A DNA stretch of 64,000 nucleotides from Hofstenia miamia (Eukaryota > Xenacoelomorpha > Acoela): positions 1,794,296-1,858,295 of the forward strand of contig SCFE01000009.1 in assembly GCA_004352715.1 (NCBI GenBank), read 5' to 3'. Shown in pieces: positions 36,701 to 48,004 of the stretch. Below the pieces are notes generated by a model that saw only the letters and a program-made list of their open reading frames with translations, was not told the origin of the DNA and searched no databases. Numbering within the stretch: the first letter of the stretch is position 1; each line of letters starts with the position of its first letter. The translations under genes were made by a program, and so were the position numbers.

Positions 36701-38250
36701 AACATTGTTCTTTGATCTCACGCACCCACTTTCTTACTCTCTAAATAGATGGAGAATTTTCCTGTCCTATGACTTTAACTAACTGAGCATGAATGTCCAT
36801 TGGGGGAGTTTGTAATTTATTAAGAAATCGGATAATGACACAGATGTCGTTTCTCGAAAATTTATAGCCGGACTAGTTGAATATAATAGAGTAGAGTATT
36901 TATGGTGAGAGTCACTTAGCTAACATTCTGTAAACAAGCTGTCATCAGATAACAATTACGTTAACACTTGTGAAATAGAGAAACTTATTTACTTACTAAT
37001 CTCGTAATAGTAGTACGGGGTTTTGGTTCCCTGAAATATCGAAAGGCGCTGTTCTACAGCAGTAAATAAACCATAAATATAACAGAAAGAGATCATTGCT
37101 ACGTTGTCGACGCATTATTCCGAGAAAAGCTAGAAACAACCGTGATGTAATGAAATACAAAACTAAACCAAAAACTCATCAGATAATTAAGACCAGCAAA
37201 CCTCTGGTGATGCACCGGTTACGCCAATTAAGTTAAATTAGTAATTTCGTTACAGGTAATTAGGTTAAAATTGCCGCAAATTGAAATGTTGAAGTGATAG
37301 GTCAAAGACTAATGTATATATTCGGATTCAACATTATATAACCCCCTAAAACAGTGACTCTACCCTTGTTCCCTTGAGGACAATTGGCAAGAAATAAGTA
37401 TAACAAATAATTATTTGTTATATTTGTTTTTTCCCAATTGTCCTTATCTTCTAGTTCATTTTGCAAAGCAAATGTCGTAGAAATAATCAGAGCTTAACGA
37501 TCAAATCAAATTACCATGTGTTTCATCAGAATCTGAATGCTTATGAAGCGACTAGCCATTCAAGTTTGAGTCTTCCATCGATCAAAAAAGTGATAAAAGT
37601 TTTCATTACGCTTAACTATGTACATGCCAGAACAAGTTTTTCTCAGATTTTCATTTTTAATAGTTGTTATCAATTGTCTTTAGGTCTTTGCGAACAGTGC
37701 TTTATCTCATACATCCATTGTTTTGAAACAACGTTGGGGTTGGAGGGACGTTATTAATATCAACATCAGTGCTGAAATGATGCCCAAAGTTCATGCGCGC
37801 ATTATTTTCTCATCTTTTTCACAAAACAGTAAGCATTTTCGTTGATATCGTTTTATTTAAAACGTAAATGCTGCGCATAATGATAAAACTATTGTTCTCT
37901 TTTTTAAAAAAGGGTATCAATATCAATCTAAGTTTATGCTAAATTATTATAGTGTTGTGTGAAAATGTGCACACCTCTATTAGTTAGGGTTGTATGTCGA
38001 ATAATAGTTCCCTTAATTCTTTCAAATTCACGCAAAACGTTAACTGCACACAATCAAGCAGTGGGATTTCATGTCTTGTTTCTAATGTTGCATTTGTAGT
38101 AAATATTTTTAGGTGAAACTATATTTAATATCTTTTATTCTAATCTTTCATTTAGAAAGCAAGCCTAAACTTTTTGGGTTATCCTACTTTCGTTTCGTTG
38201 AGTCTGATGGCGCAAACATAAAGAATTCTACCATTGATCTGGCTGTTTAC
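33732..38250 (+). CDS. DOCK: DOCK-family Rac GEF, block B part 1: DHR-1 (C2) domain
   Basis: Exons 33732-33845, 35273-35385, 37455 to about 37635, and 38156-38250. The first reads FECKVQYLPGSF...RKMGFPSMLLP (DOCK1 WVTLKLLPGDI...RKTGFPEIIMP). The second is HSVYLIVQSGRF...IKFTVEVVDD (DOCK1 NDIYVTLVQGDF...VEVTVSVYDE), the opening strands of DHR-1. The third is SNYHVFHQNLNAYEATSHSS then LPSIK (DOCK1 KSVIYYQVKQPRWFETVKVA then IPIED). The fourth is LFGLSYFRFVESDGANIKNS (DOCK1 IFALAFVKLMRYDGTTLRDG). DHR-1 binds phosphoinositides and recruits DOCK to membranes. The third exon's donor is uncertain: 37636 fits phase and length, 37663 and 37684 also fit phase. The first exon enters with two bases of a split codon that fit the exon ending at 48005 on the other strand. 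Confidence 0.88.
35657..36004 (-). pseudogene. transposon-derived uncharacterised family, middle segment
   Basis: The minus strand encodes ALKVVDWIAN-like sequence: VKLCTDLKVVDWIANGIYNV, FLCLWDRRADKDHH, and LPTLHIKLSFIKGFVTMDKQ then GNG. These match the middle of a long uncharacterised, repetitive protein family common in invertebrate genomes (there: CGDLKVLGMLLG...FLCEWDSRARDKHW...LPPLHIKLGLMKQFVKALNKEG). The identification rests on my memory of that family's pattern. No flanking part is intact, so this is a relic antisense in a DOCK intron. A C-terminal piece of the same family is at 40571-40849. Confidence 0.65.
36109..36870 (-). mobile_element. mariner-type transposon relic
   Basis: The low-coordinate end, tacgagggttaatcaataaa, is a mariner-like terminal repeat. 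The minus strand carries broken transposase. Near 36840-36640 is an N-terminal part (PPMDIHAQLVKVIGQEN, RKWVREIKEQ). Near 36500-36200 is a C-terminal part, WEVLSDPPYSQD...FLFSAIKEALRG...RFLSKKDI...KCIAVDGGYFES, matching mariner WEVL.HP.YSPDLAP..LF..., with the last catalytic Asp region degraded (SQDMFTFD). The central catalytic region is missing and stops are frequent. It lies in the DOCK intron 35386-37454. Confidence 0.8.
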
Positions 38251-41200
38251 GTAAGACTTATTCTATTTTGAATGTTGTAATGTAACCTTGTGAAGCATGT
38301 TAATATCTGACAAACCTTTATATCCTAAAACAGAAATTATAGTAATTACTGGAATTGGGCTGTTAATTACTAAAAACAATGTTGGATCTATTTTCGTACT
38401 TTTTACAGATCGTTTCAGCATCGTTCGACCCATCAAATCATTAATATTTGTAATCTCTTCGGAGGTTGAATCTCCTAAAAATTAGGTAGAAGCGATTTGG
38501 GGTGACCTGCAGATTGGGTCGGGTTGACAGTTTTTACAAACCGGTTCCACCTTAGGGGTGTAGTGCTAAAATTTGCAGTGGGCATACGCTAATTGTCAAT
38601 TCAAAAGCAGCGTATACAACACATATTTTGCCAAAGACCCAAATTGAAAATGATATAATTTGGTTCAACTAACGATTGCTAAACATACATTGTACACCAG
38701 ACTTGTTCACGGGGCAGAAGTTTGATTTCCACCTCACCCTAGGCCGTGAAATTTTCCTTGGGAAATTCAATGAAGTCCACAGATCATCACAGCACAAATC
38801 ATATGCATGTATTTCTACGCCAACTCAGAGATGAAAATAGGCCGAAAACAATTGTCCAAATCCGGCTGTCCCATTTAAATTAATGCCAATTTCCAAATTC
38901 GACCCAATTTATGATGGTTACCAAAATATTTCTTTAATATTTCAGTTTGTTACCCACATTTGGGTATCTTAGAAACTTACAGTAAGATCTACACACTGAA
39001 ATTAGAAACTTAAATTTACTTTTTTAAGAGAATATGATACTAATGTAAATCTTAAGACTTAAATATTATTTTTAACACATTGTTTATAAACTATATAATA
39101 TTTATTGCATTTGGGTTGAGTTGAGTGCAATGTTGAGTAATAGTAAGTTATTTTTGAAATATATGCACATTTGTTTTAATTTATTATCAAATTAACACAG
39201 GGTTATGAAAATATACCGTAGAAAGGTATTTTTTCCTTGAATAACGTTTTATTAATTATAATAATAGTATTTGGTTCAAAAAATGGGAAACCGCGGTTTT
39301 GATGTGCAAGAAAAACCGAAACTGAACAAATTTTTTTAAAACCGCCTCATACTAACGTTTAAGAATGCAATAATTTTAAGAAAATATTACTATATAATCG
39401 AGGAAACAACGAAGAAATTACTAAAACCCGTAAACGGTGTAGTAATGAAGCAAAAATAATAAAAGCTACAATCGCGACTTATGATATGGAAGCGACATCC
39501 CTAGGTTGAAAACTTGGAAATCTTTGACCGTTTCTTGAATAAATCTTAATTCTTTAAGTTCTTCTTGGAAGTTTTATGAAAGAAATTACCAAGAATTTTT
39601 CGTGATTTCTTGCAAAGATCTTGAATATTTGGTGAAAGAAATATTTCTCGAAGTAAATTACTTTATCACCAAAATTTATTTGTATTGGTTATATTTACAA
39701 TAATTTGTTGTATATTCCAATATAAAAGTAACACTCATCAGCTGAAAATGGTTGCAGTAATATTGTACCAGTTTTATGCCTATCTTTAAATTTTGTCATT
39801 ATTATGTTTCTAAAGCTTCTTCAATTTAAAACTGCATTGTGAACCACTTTTATTCTATTTCGAAATTTTCTCAAATTATAATGTATAAATACAATGAAAT
39901 CTTAAAACAATTTATTCATGAAAGTTGTTCTAATTCTAAATACATCAACGAATATTTTTTAACTCTTAAATTATTCGAAAATTTGGTCAATTAAGAAACT
40001 ACATTTCAAATTTATGGGGACTCTCTTAATGATAAAATAATTCTGGTTAGTCTAGATTTATAAGCTTTTTGTCAGAATTCGGAAATTTGTCTCTTTTGAA
40101 AGTCAGTTGACTATGTTAGTAATAATTTGCAAACTGTTTGTCAATGCGATTAGTAACATTTTTTATTACTTTGGACTATAATGTCCAAAATTTATGAATA
40201 ATTAATATTGCATTTTTTAATTAATCTTATGATTTCTGGGCAATTTTGAAAATTTTAATTAAGATTTTTAGCATTTCTAGAAATTTCTTGCCACAAGTTT
40301 TTTCAAGAAAAATGTACGAAACTTCCAAGAACTTTTCAAGATTTTTCATCTTCTTCAATTTGTTTGTATTTACCTTTACAATGCAATGAATTCTGTGTTC
40401 ACATTGCATCCAATTCAATGAGATGCAATTAAAATTATAGATACATGAAACATTTTTTAATTTAATACACAGTTGAACTCTAGTACTGCATTAGAAAGAG
40501 TAAGTTTTCCCCGTTATTGCTGATTGAATGAAGTCGGATCAGTGTGGTGCAACAGATTCCAAATGTAAGCTCAAATCATACTTTCATCATATTGTCCTTT
40601 GTAGTGCTCCTTAAATGATTTGATATCGTGGTGAAATCTTTCATCTTGCTCCACAAAGTAATCAACAATATTTTTGAAATACTCAAGATGAGTGTGAAGT
40701 ACATGCAATTTGGAACACATTTGGCAGTCCATTTTCTGGTATGCATCAACCAACTTTTTCACCAACTCTGCTACTTTCAGCTTTGTGATTTCCCAATAAT
40801 TCATATAGTACGCCCACAAGAATTGTCTAGGTCCGAGTGAAGAAGTCAACTAAAGCCCAAAAACCAAAAAAATTGATTCATGGAGATCATATTTTATAAA
40901 TTGTTAATACAAATGTTTGATTCGGAAATTTGTATGCAACAATTATTTTCTCTCTTAAATTTAAACTGCCATGTTCTTTATAAAGGATTAACTGCTTTTA
41001 ACATCTTCAAGTAATGTCCTTCAAAACTATTGTGAAGTCTGGAAACGCTGAAATTTTGAAAATGTGTACAAAAGTGTATCGCTGTAGCGGAAGTACTGGA
41101 AAAAATTCACTATTGTTCATTGAACATTTTTTTTAAATATTTTAAACCTCGCTTTTCCTAGTGTTCAGGTAATCAGGTTGAAATTCCATGAAGACAACCT

Positions 41201-41584
41201 CTAATTTTAACTGCGTCTTTTGATGTAGATTGATCACGAGATAGTCCATTGAGGCATGTTTTGCCCAAAGTCAAATGGGACAGAGGCCTGACACTGTTAA
41301 ATAATGGGAATTAAAGAGGAAACACTCCTCTTTCTTCTGGTGGTTTCTAATTTTAGATTTCTTCATTAGTTTATAAATTATAAACGTCTAATGCTTTTTG
41401 TATAAAGCAAAAAGTTAAAATTTCATTGGCAGTTTAATTTATATCGAAATATCCAACAAAGTATTTTCCTGAAACCTTCAATTGTTCTATACCCGATTCA
41501 TTCAGTGCTGTATTTTTTTGTATTACCTTTTGTTTCATATAATTAATGCCCCCATATTTTATATTGACTTCAACCCTGATTTAG
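38251..41584 (+). other. DOCK intron in block B
   Basis: Intron between exons ending at 38250 (gtaaga) and starting at 41585 (gatttag). It is mostly AT-rich. It includes a minus-strand transposon-derived relic at 40571-40849. Repeat-like text occurs at about 38480-38900 and around 39280-39350 ('accgcggttt' words); I could not class it. Confidence 0.55.
40571..40849 (-). pseudogene. transposon-derived uncharacterised family, C-terminal segment
   Basis: The minus strand encodes MCSKLHVLHTHLEYFKNIVD followed by EQDERFHHDIKSFKEHYKGQ and YDESM. This matches the C-terminal hallmark of the same uncharacterised family as 35657-36004 (there: MSLKIHFLHSHLEYFPENLG, EQGERFHQDIK.ME.RYQG.W). The first 30 residues of the ORF do not clearly belong to it. 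On the minus strand the C-terminal piece lies upstream of the middle piece, so the two cannot be one collinear element: they are separate copies or rearranged. Confidence 0.65.
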
Positions 41585-44500
41585 AATATCCAGCAACAGA
41601 AAATCGATAGTGACAATACATATTTGCGGTTCCCCTCAGTCAAAGTGGATCAACGTGATGTTGGGACTCTTAACCCATCAGTTAAAACATGCTACTCTTC
41701 CTCACAAGATATTTGTACAATTTCGATCTGCATTTGCTCCACCAGAACAACCCACTTCTGTAAGTTTATCCACATTCCAAAAGCGGCAATACATAGCATA
41801 TGCATTTTAAACTCAACGTTCTAACCCTCCTATTATGTTATCAAGATAAACCGTAAATTTTGTTTTGTTCACTCGTAACTAAAAAATATGTCAAATACAC
41901 TATTTCTTTTAAAGTCTACATTATGGGATGAGTTAGGGTTGAGCACTTTAATATTACCATTGTGATTCAATTTGATTCGAGTTTAACACATTGATTATAA
42001 TCAACCACATATATTTTTGTTGTGCTTTACCAATTCTGCTTCGCAATACAGTTTTCTAATTCTATCTCTTCGATTATTATAACAAAAAAAATTTATTTCA
42101 TAAAAATAGAGACACATTACGCATACACTGCATTTGCAAAATTTGAAGAATATTTTAAAAAAATGCATAATATATTACACTCTTGCAGAAAGAACGAATT
42201 AAGCCTGATATGACTGCCCTATGAGACGCATTCATAGCTCAGGAACTTAGCAGCGTTTCCATTCTCCATCGTCTGACCACCACAAACTAAACCAACGACC
42301 GTCACCACACCCATGTGCACGTAGTACGCATGGCAGCACCTTCGTTTACCCCATTGCTTAACGGTTTAGGCGCATTCCCTTTCAGTTTCCTAAATTACAG
42401 ACTTTCTTCACATTAACAATAATATGAGGTTTTTGCAAAAACAATATCATTCATGCATGAACAGGGATTTAGAAAATGCTATTTATAGCGTTAGACCTTC
42501 AATTAAAGTTCGGAAAAGTGACTAAGTTTCATTAAGAAAGTTCCACAACTTTTTGCGTTAAAATCAAAAGTTTAGTGAGGGGAAAAATTCCTCTGCCCCA
42601 GTCCAAATAGGGTTATGTCATGTTTAGAGTATAGGAGTGAGGAGTGTAGTTAGGATTTTTCAAAAGGAAACAGTTCCCAATGAAAATGTGATTTTGATTG
42701 GAATTTCATTTCATAATCGTCTCCTTGATTCCCACAAAGGTGTGAAGTATATAAAAACTATAAGAACTATATAAAAACTATGGCTTTTAGTAAAAAATTC
42801 AATTACGGGTTTGTCAAAACCTTTTAAAATTATATCGAATGGTAACTTTGAATATTAATTTATATTTTCCTCTCGCAAGGATCCTTGTCAACGCCACTGG
42901 ATTGAATGCAATGCCCATAACTATTTTTATTTGTGTTCGTATTGGCAATATTAGGCAAGCAACTGAATATTTGCCTAATGTAAATGAAGCCAATATGATT
43001 GATAAGCAAAAAATTCAGGCAAGTGTTGCCATCCAATAAGAATGCAAAGATCTTAAAAAACGGAGTTTTTTATATTCTGGCAAAATCAAGTATATCCAAA
43101 GATATTTTTGCAGAACTCTGTTTGCAACCCCACTTTCTATTGTTAAAGTATATAGACATGTTTTATTTCACAAATGTTTTATTTGTGAGCAAAAATGAAT
43201 ATATAACGTCTTTGGTGTTTAAAGGGTTTATTCTTCCAACCCAGCACTTCTAGTGTTGATTGATGTATCAAAATGTCTCAATGAGGACTAAGATAGCTTT
43301 TCATCCCGTTCTGTTGTTAGAAATGACTTCAATGAAGCGCTAGAGAACTTAAAATTTTATACAATGCCAAAATTAAGATATAAACAGACATCCTAAACCA
43401 ATATTTTTTACGTTAAAGATTTGTAATTTAAGTGATATCTAGAGATGGGATCTGGATAGTAAAATACCGGATATCGGATAATTCTGCATAATTTAACTGT
43501 CGGATACCAGATAATAAATTGATCAATTATTCCTGAAGAACCAACCCCATTTCTCAATTAATGTCGACCTCTTGTGTATGAAAATAAATAATTTTTAGAA
43601 TCGCCACCATCAAGTACCCGAAGTGAACGAATATTCAGCATACATGGAAATGTATTGTCAAGTCAATGAATAGACTACGACCTGATATGTCTGAAAAACT
43701 TGATTTGTTGCATAACAAATTGTGTATCATGGAAAAATATAGTTTTTTCCTCAAAAGTTCCATTTTTAATCAGGTTTTGTCTCAGAATTTAGCGGTAATG
43801 TTGCACATATGTTATCTGGACAGCCGGATCTGGTTGTGTAATTGCCGATTTTACTGGATCCGAATACCAGATTCCGGTACATCCCTAGTAATATCATTGA
43901 CACCAAAAAATTGTTCAGTACTGTAAGATGTTTTATGACACATAATTTCGAAAATTCTAATTTCGAGCAATGATGATAACTCGCAAAGATCATTTCGCAA
44001 GACCGTATTGTCTTATTCTTCTAACATTAAATAAGCATACCCAAACATATAATAAAAACAATGGAGTATAAATAATTGGTAATAATAATTTTTTATTTTC
44101 CAACTTTTAATGTGCTTCTATTTGTTACATTTGCGTACATCAGAAATTCAAACGGCAATACTACAAAAATTTTTATAATTTATTTATAATCAAATATGGT
44201 ATAGAAAACACAATCTCCACTGTACATTTCTGTAAAAACCTCAGTAATAATGCTGATGTTCAATATTTTTTTGCATGTTTCAAACGAAGTATTTTTATCA
44301 TATAAATAAATACCTTCGTCAATTTCGCACTATATTTTCTTAGTTCTTCATTATCATTCTATCCGAATAATATCATCTATCAATGGCTTCAGTAAAACAT
44401 GGCGATGTGTAGTATACGTATAGAGGTGGTTTTTCTGCAGTTATCATTTTATGCATAATTTGTGTGTTGATATCTATTATATACATTGATCCAGGTTGAC

Positions 44501-45329
44501 AGAGATACAGAAAAAGGGCGTCTGCTCTAAGTAAAATTTCTCATCATAAAGTGTATTGCCAAGACTGTTACGCCATAATTTTTTCCTATATTTATGCTGC
44601 ACTTTTATAGCTTTCTTATTTAATGTTTTCAATGCGCTTAATTGCTAAATTTCCATCAATGCAAGCATTGAAAAAGCATGTAGTTCCAAAATAGAGTTCT
44701 TAATATGACTTGAACAACGAAGATCTTCAGTTTTTCTTTATGATTTACCATTCCAATAGTTTATCCTCACAATTCAAAAATGCTATTGATTATTTAGTTT
44801 TAATTTGTATTTTTTTGGCCTGCCCTTTTAGCTTAGTGAAGTGGTTCAATGAATCATTTCAGGATTTATAATATTTGTTTTGGTATTAATGATTAAGATA
44901 TTCAAATTACAGTCAAGGTAGACGAATGAAACGCGTTTCAAAGCACACTGGTATTTTGCTAAACTAGGGAGTTTTTTTATAAATTAGAAATTATTTCATT
45001 AAATATATACTTTTTGCAGGTTTTTTGCATTATGTTTTGTTTTTGTCATTGTAAAATCAACTCTTAAATTTTTTACTCTCAGCAAAATTTTGTTTAGCAC
45101 CGCTAAGAAATTTCTGGACTAATGCAAATTTTAATGAATATTCACGGCCTCTTCTCAAATCGCTTCTTGCTAAGGAAGAAAAGGATGAACTTGCAAAGGT
45201 TTGCCTTGATTTCTTTCCTTTGACTAAGTTGTTTGGTTTTAGAATACGAAGAAAACTCTGTCTAAGCTCTTTGCTTTGTTTGGAACTCAAAATTCGGATG
45301 TCTGCGACAAAGCAATTTATGACGTTTTG
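41585..45329 (+). CDS. DOCK: DOCK-family Rac GEF, block B part 2: start of helical mid-region
   Basis: Exons 41585-41759, 45083-45198 and 45243-45329, in phase (0 to 1, 2 to 0, 0 to 0). The first includes TYLRFPSVKVD and SSSQDICTISICICSTRTTH, aligning with DOCK1 TYLSLPSTKAE...SKDSFQISTLVCSTKLTQN. The second is KFCLAPLRNFWTNANFNEYS then RPLLKSLLAKEEKDELAK (DOCK1 LLGLLKWRSNTSLLQQNLRQLMKVDGGEVVK). The third is NTKKTLSKLFALFGTQNSDV then CDKAIYDVL (DOCK1 LQDTLDALFNIMMENSESET then FDTLVFDAL). The last intron is only 44 bp (45199-45242). The next expected DOCK segment, about 200 residues, is absent: it is in the gap, left of the window, or missing. Confidence 0.85.
43440..43887 (+). mobile_element. 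deleted hAT element with transposase C-terminal remnant
   Basis: The ends are tagagatggga and the inverted tacatccta-like end (catcccta at 43880-43887). The flanks gtgatatc (43432-43439) and gtaatatc (43888-43895) agree at 7 of 8 bases, as in an 8-bp hAT duplication. Inside, about 43605-43725 on the + strand encodes RSERIFSIHGNV, two stops, then NRLRPDMSEKLDLLHNKL. This is the conserved C-terminal dimerisation segment of hAT transposases (SERVFS..G......NRL.P......L..LK.N). The rest of the transposase is deleted. It lies in the DOCK intron 41760-45082. Confidence 0.85.
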
Positions 45330-45512
45330 GTATTGCTTTTTAAACAATATTGTTTCAATACCGTTTTTAAGATATATTTACTTAATTAGTTTCTAAATGC
45401 GTGCATTTCGTTGTATACTTGTTTTGCAAACAACCCATTTTCCAATATCAAACCGATATTCCATATTGAGACTTGAAATAAAGCACCAAATCTAAGTTGC
45501 ACTTAGCGACTA

Positions 45513-46536
45513 TATATATATATATATATATATATANNNNNNNNNNNNNNNNNNNNNNNNNNNNNNNNNNNNNNNNNNNNNNNNNNNNNNNNNNNNNNNN
45601 NNNNNNNNNNNNNNNNNNNNNNNNNNNNNNNNNNNNNNNNNNNNNNNNNNNNNNNNNNNNNNNNNNNNNNNNNNNNNNNNNNNNNNNNNNNNNNNNNNNN
45701 NNNNNNNNNNNNNNNNNNNNNNNNNNNNNNNNNNNNNNNNNNNNNNNNNNNNNNNNNNNNNNNNNNNNNNNNNNNNNNNNNNNNNNNNNNNNNNNNNNNN
45801 NNNNNNNNNNNNNNNNNNNNNNNNNNNNNNNNNNNNNNNNNNNNNNNNNNNNNNNNNNNNNNNNNNNNNNNNNNNNNNNNNNNNNNNNNNNNNNNNNNNN
45901 NNNNNNNNNNNNNNNNNNNNNNNNNNNNNNNNNNNNNNNNNNNNNNNNNNNNNNNNNNNNNNNNNNNNNNNNNNNNNNNNNNNNNNNNNNNNNNNNNNNN
46001 NNNNNNNNNNNNNNNNNNNNNNNNNNNNNNNNNNNNNNNNNNNNNNNNNNNNNNNNNNNNNNNNNNNNNNNNNNNNNNNNNNNNNNNNNNNNNNNNNNNN
46101 NNNNNNNNNNNNNNNNNNNNNNNNNNNNNNNNNNNNNNNNNNNNNNNNNNNNNNNNNNNNNNNNNNNNNNNNNNNNNNNNNNNNNNNNNNNNNNNNNNNN
46201 NNNNNNNNNNNNNNNNNNNNNNNNNNNNNNNNNNNNNNNNNNNNNNNNNNNNNNNNNNNNNNNNNNNNNNNNNNNNNNNNNNNNNNNNNNNNNNNNNNNN
46301 NNNNNNNNNNNNNNNNNNNNNNNNNNNNNNNNNNNNNNNNNNNNNNNNNNNNNNNNNNNNNNNNNNNNNNNNNNNNNNNNNNNNNNNNNNNNNNNNNNNN
46401 NNNNNNNNNNNNNNNNNNNNNNNNNNNNNNNNNNNNNNNNNNNNNNNNNNNNNNNNNNNNNNNNNNNNNNNNNNNNNNNNNNNNNNNNNNNNNNNNNNNN
46501 NNNNNNNNNNNNNNNNNNNNNNNNNNNNNNNNNNNN
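45513..46536. other. (TA)n tract and 1000-N assembly gap
   Basis: A TA tract (45513-45536) runs straight into exactly 1000 Ns (45537-46536), a placeholder-sized gap of unknown true length. It lies at the boundary between DOCK block B and the inverted Tc1 arm. Confidence 0.98.
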
Positions 46537-46680
46537 TTATTAATCCTCAACGTTACCAATTTCAATTATTCGACCAAATTCAAATTAAATAGCCATTACA
46601 CTGCAAAATGATGTCTCCTGAGAAAATATAGAAGATTACTGCATCCGCTGATAGTCAACTTTTGTGTTAACAACCAGTAA

Positions 46681-47426
46681 ACAGCCGTGCATAAATTTCA
46701 GTCACTTTACTAATGTGGATGTGTTTGAATATGTTTGTCAATATTTGACAGGTTTTTGCTCTTTCTATGCCAAATTAAACAGAAGCAACCAGTTTATGAA
46801 ACAATGCGTCATATTACACCTGAGAAACGTCACGAACTTCTTGATTTATTTCGTTCCGGTCAGAATAGGTTTAAAATTCCCAAACAACTGTTTCTCAAAC
46901 AGCAGTTCACCATTTCGTTAAAAAGCACCTAAGTGGATTGAGAGTTGAGGACTTACCCCGAACGGGTCGTCCTCCTATTCTGATGCCCAAACAAAAACGA
47001 ATAATTGTTCGAGAATCAAAGAATACGCCCACTTTAACCGCAGCACAAGTCCGGTCAGCGACTGAATTAGACACTGTTATATCAGTAGACACTACAAAAA
47101 GACTTTTACGAGGTGCCCTGCTCTTTGGCCGAATAGTAGCCAAAAAACCATTTCTCACTTTGGCATATANTGGGCAGTCGTGCAAGAAGAATGGGCACTT
47201 ATTCCGGATGCTACAATAGTGAAACTTTTCGAATCATTGCCGAAAAGAGTGGCTGAAGTTGTGCGGGTCAAGGAAAGTCATTCCAAGTACTAACTCAAAC
47301 TTTTAGTTACATATGTGTATGTTTTGTTGCTATTTTGTTATTATGACAAACTATTCTTATTTTGAAACAGTTATTACTAACGTGTATGTTGGATTTGTGA
47401 AAGTGACTAAAACTTCTGCACGGCTG
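46681..47426 (+). mobile_element. Tc1-like transposon with collapsed catalytic core
   Basis: TIRs are cagccgtgcataaatttcag at 46681 and ttctgcacggctg ending at 47426. The + strand encodes the N-terminal DNA-binding part of the transposase: MRHITPEKRHELLDLFRSGQ at 46804, a frameshift, then VEDLPRTGRPPI and VAKKPFLTLAY. It jumps at the single N (47170) straight to the last residues (VQEEWALIPDATIVKLFESL, KRVAEVVRVKESHSKY). All three catalytic residues are therefore missing. This is either a natural internal deletion or a collapsed join of two contig ends at the N. Confidence 0.88.
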
Positions 47427-47854
47427 TAAACAAATTGTTACTTAAAAACGTCACTCTAAGTATGCATTCGCTTTGTTCAAAAACATACAATAACCTATGC
47501 AAGGAAGCACATGATCTGGGCTTTACGTAAAATGTTTCAAGTTTTGATTATGTTCATCAGAACTGAAATAAACTACTATTGAACTATTGGTTCTGCGAAT
47601 GGCTAAAANGAAACAGTTATTACTAACGTGTATGTTGGATTTGTGAAAGTGACTAAAACTTCTGCACGGCTGTAAACAAATTGTTACTTAAAAACGTCAC
47701 TCTAAGTATGCATTCGCTTTGTTCAAAAACATACAATAACCTATGCAAGGAAGCACATGATCTGGGCTTTACGTAAAATGTTTCAAGTTTTGATTATGTT
47801 CATCAGAACTGAAATAAACTACTATTGAACTATTGGTTCTGCGAATGGCTAAAA
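47364..47854. repeat. 245-bp direct duplication around a single N
   Basis: 47364-47608 and 47610-47854 read as the same 245-bp sequence, separated by one N at 47609. Both start gaaacagttattactaacgt and end gcgaatggctaaaa. An exact head-to-tail copy meeting at an N is what an unmerged contig-end overlap looks like. Confidence 0.9.
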
Positions 47855-48004
47855 CTTTTGCACGAGACTGTAAATACACTGACACTTTTAAAAGTGCAAT
47901 TAACATATCGTGCATAATGGATGCTGTGAGAAATCAGAAATAATAATACCACGCGTTGTTGGTACAAATTATACAATGAAGCTATGAATGAATAAATTCC
48001 ATAC

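Larger units (their letters stand above)
46537..47932 (+). repeat. Tc1-bearing segment, right arm of inverted pair
   Basis: Reverse-complement match to 30816-32576. The first about 90 bp (46537-46634) equal 32462-32560 inverted, and the last about 80 bp (47855-47932) equal 30816-30895 inverted. It is interrupted by single Ns at 47170 and 47609. It starts at the edge of the 1000-N gap and ends where DOCK block C sequence begins. Confidence 0.85.

Noticed and set aside
42839-43039. Candidate exon ending before gcaagt (a possible GC-AG intron)
   Set aside because: The translation does not match any DOCK segment, and the exons at 41759 and 45083 already join in phase with continuous similarity.
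45497-46565. Two ORFs of about 350 codons on both strands
   Set aside because: They consist almost wholly of Ns in the assembly gap.
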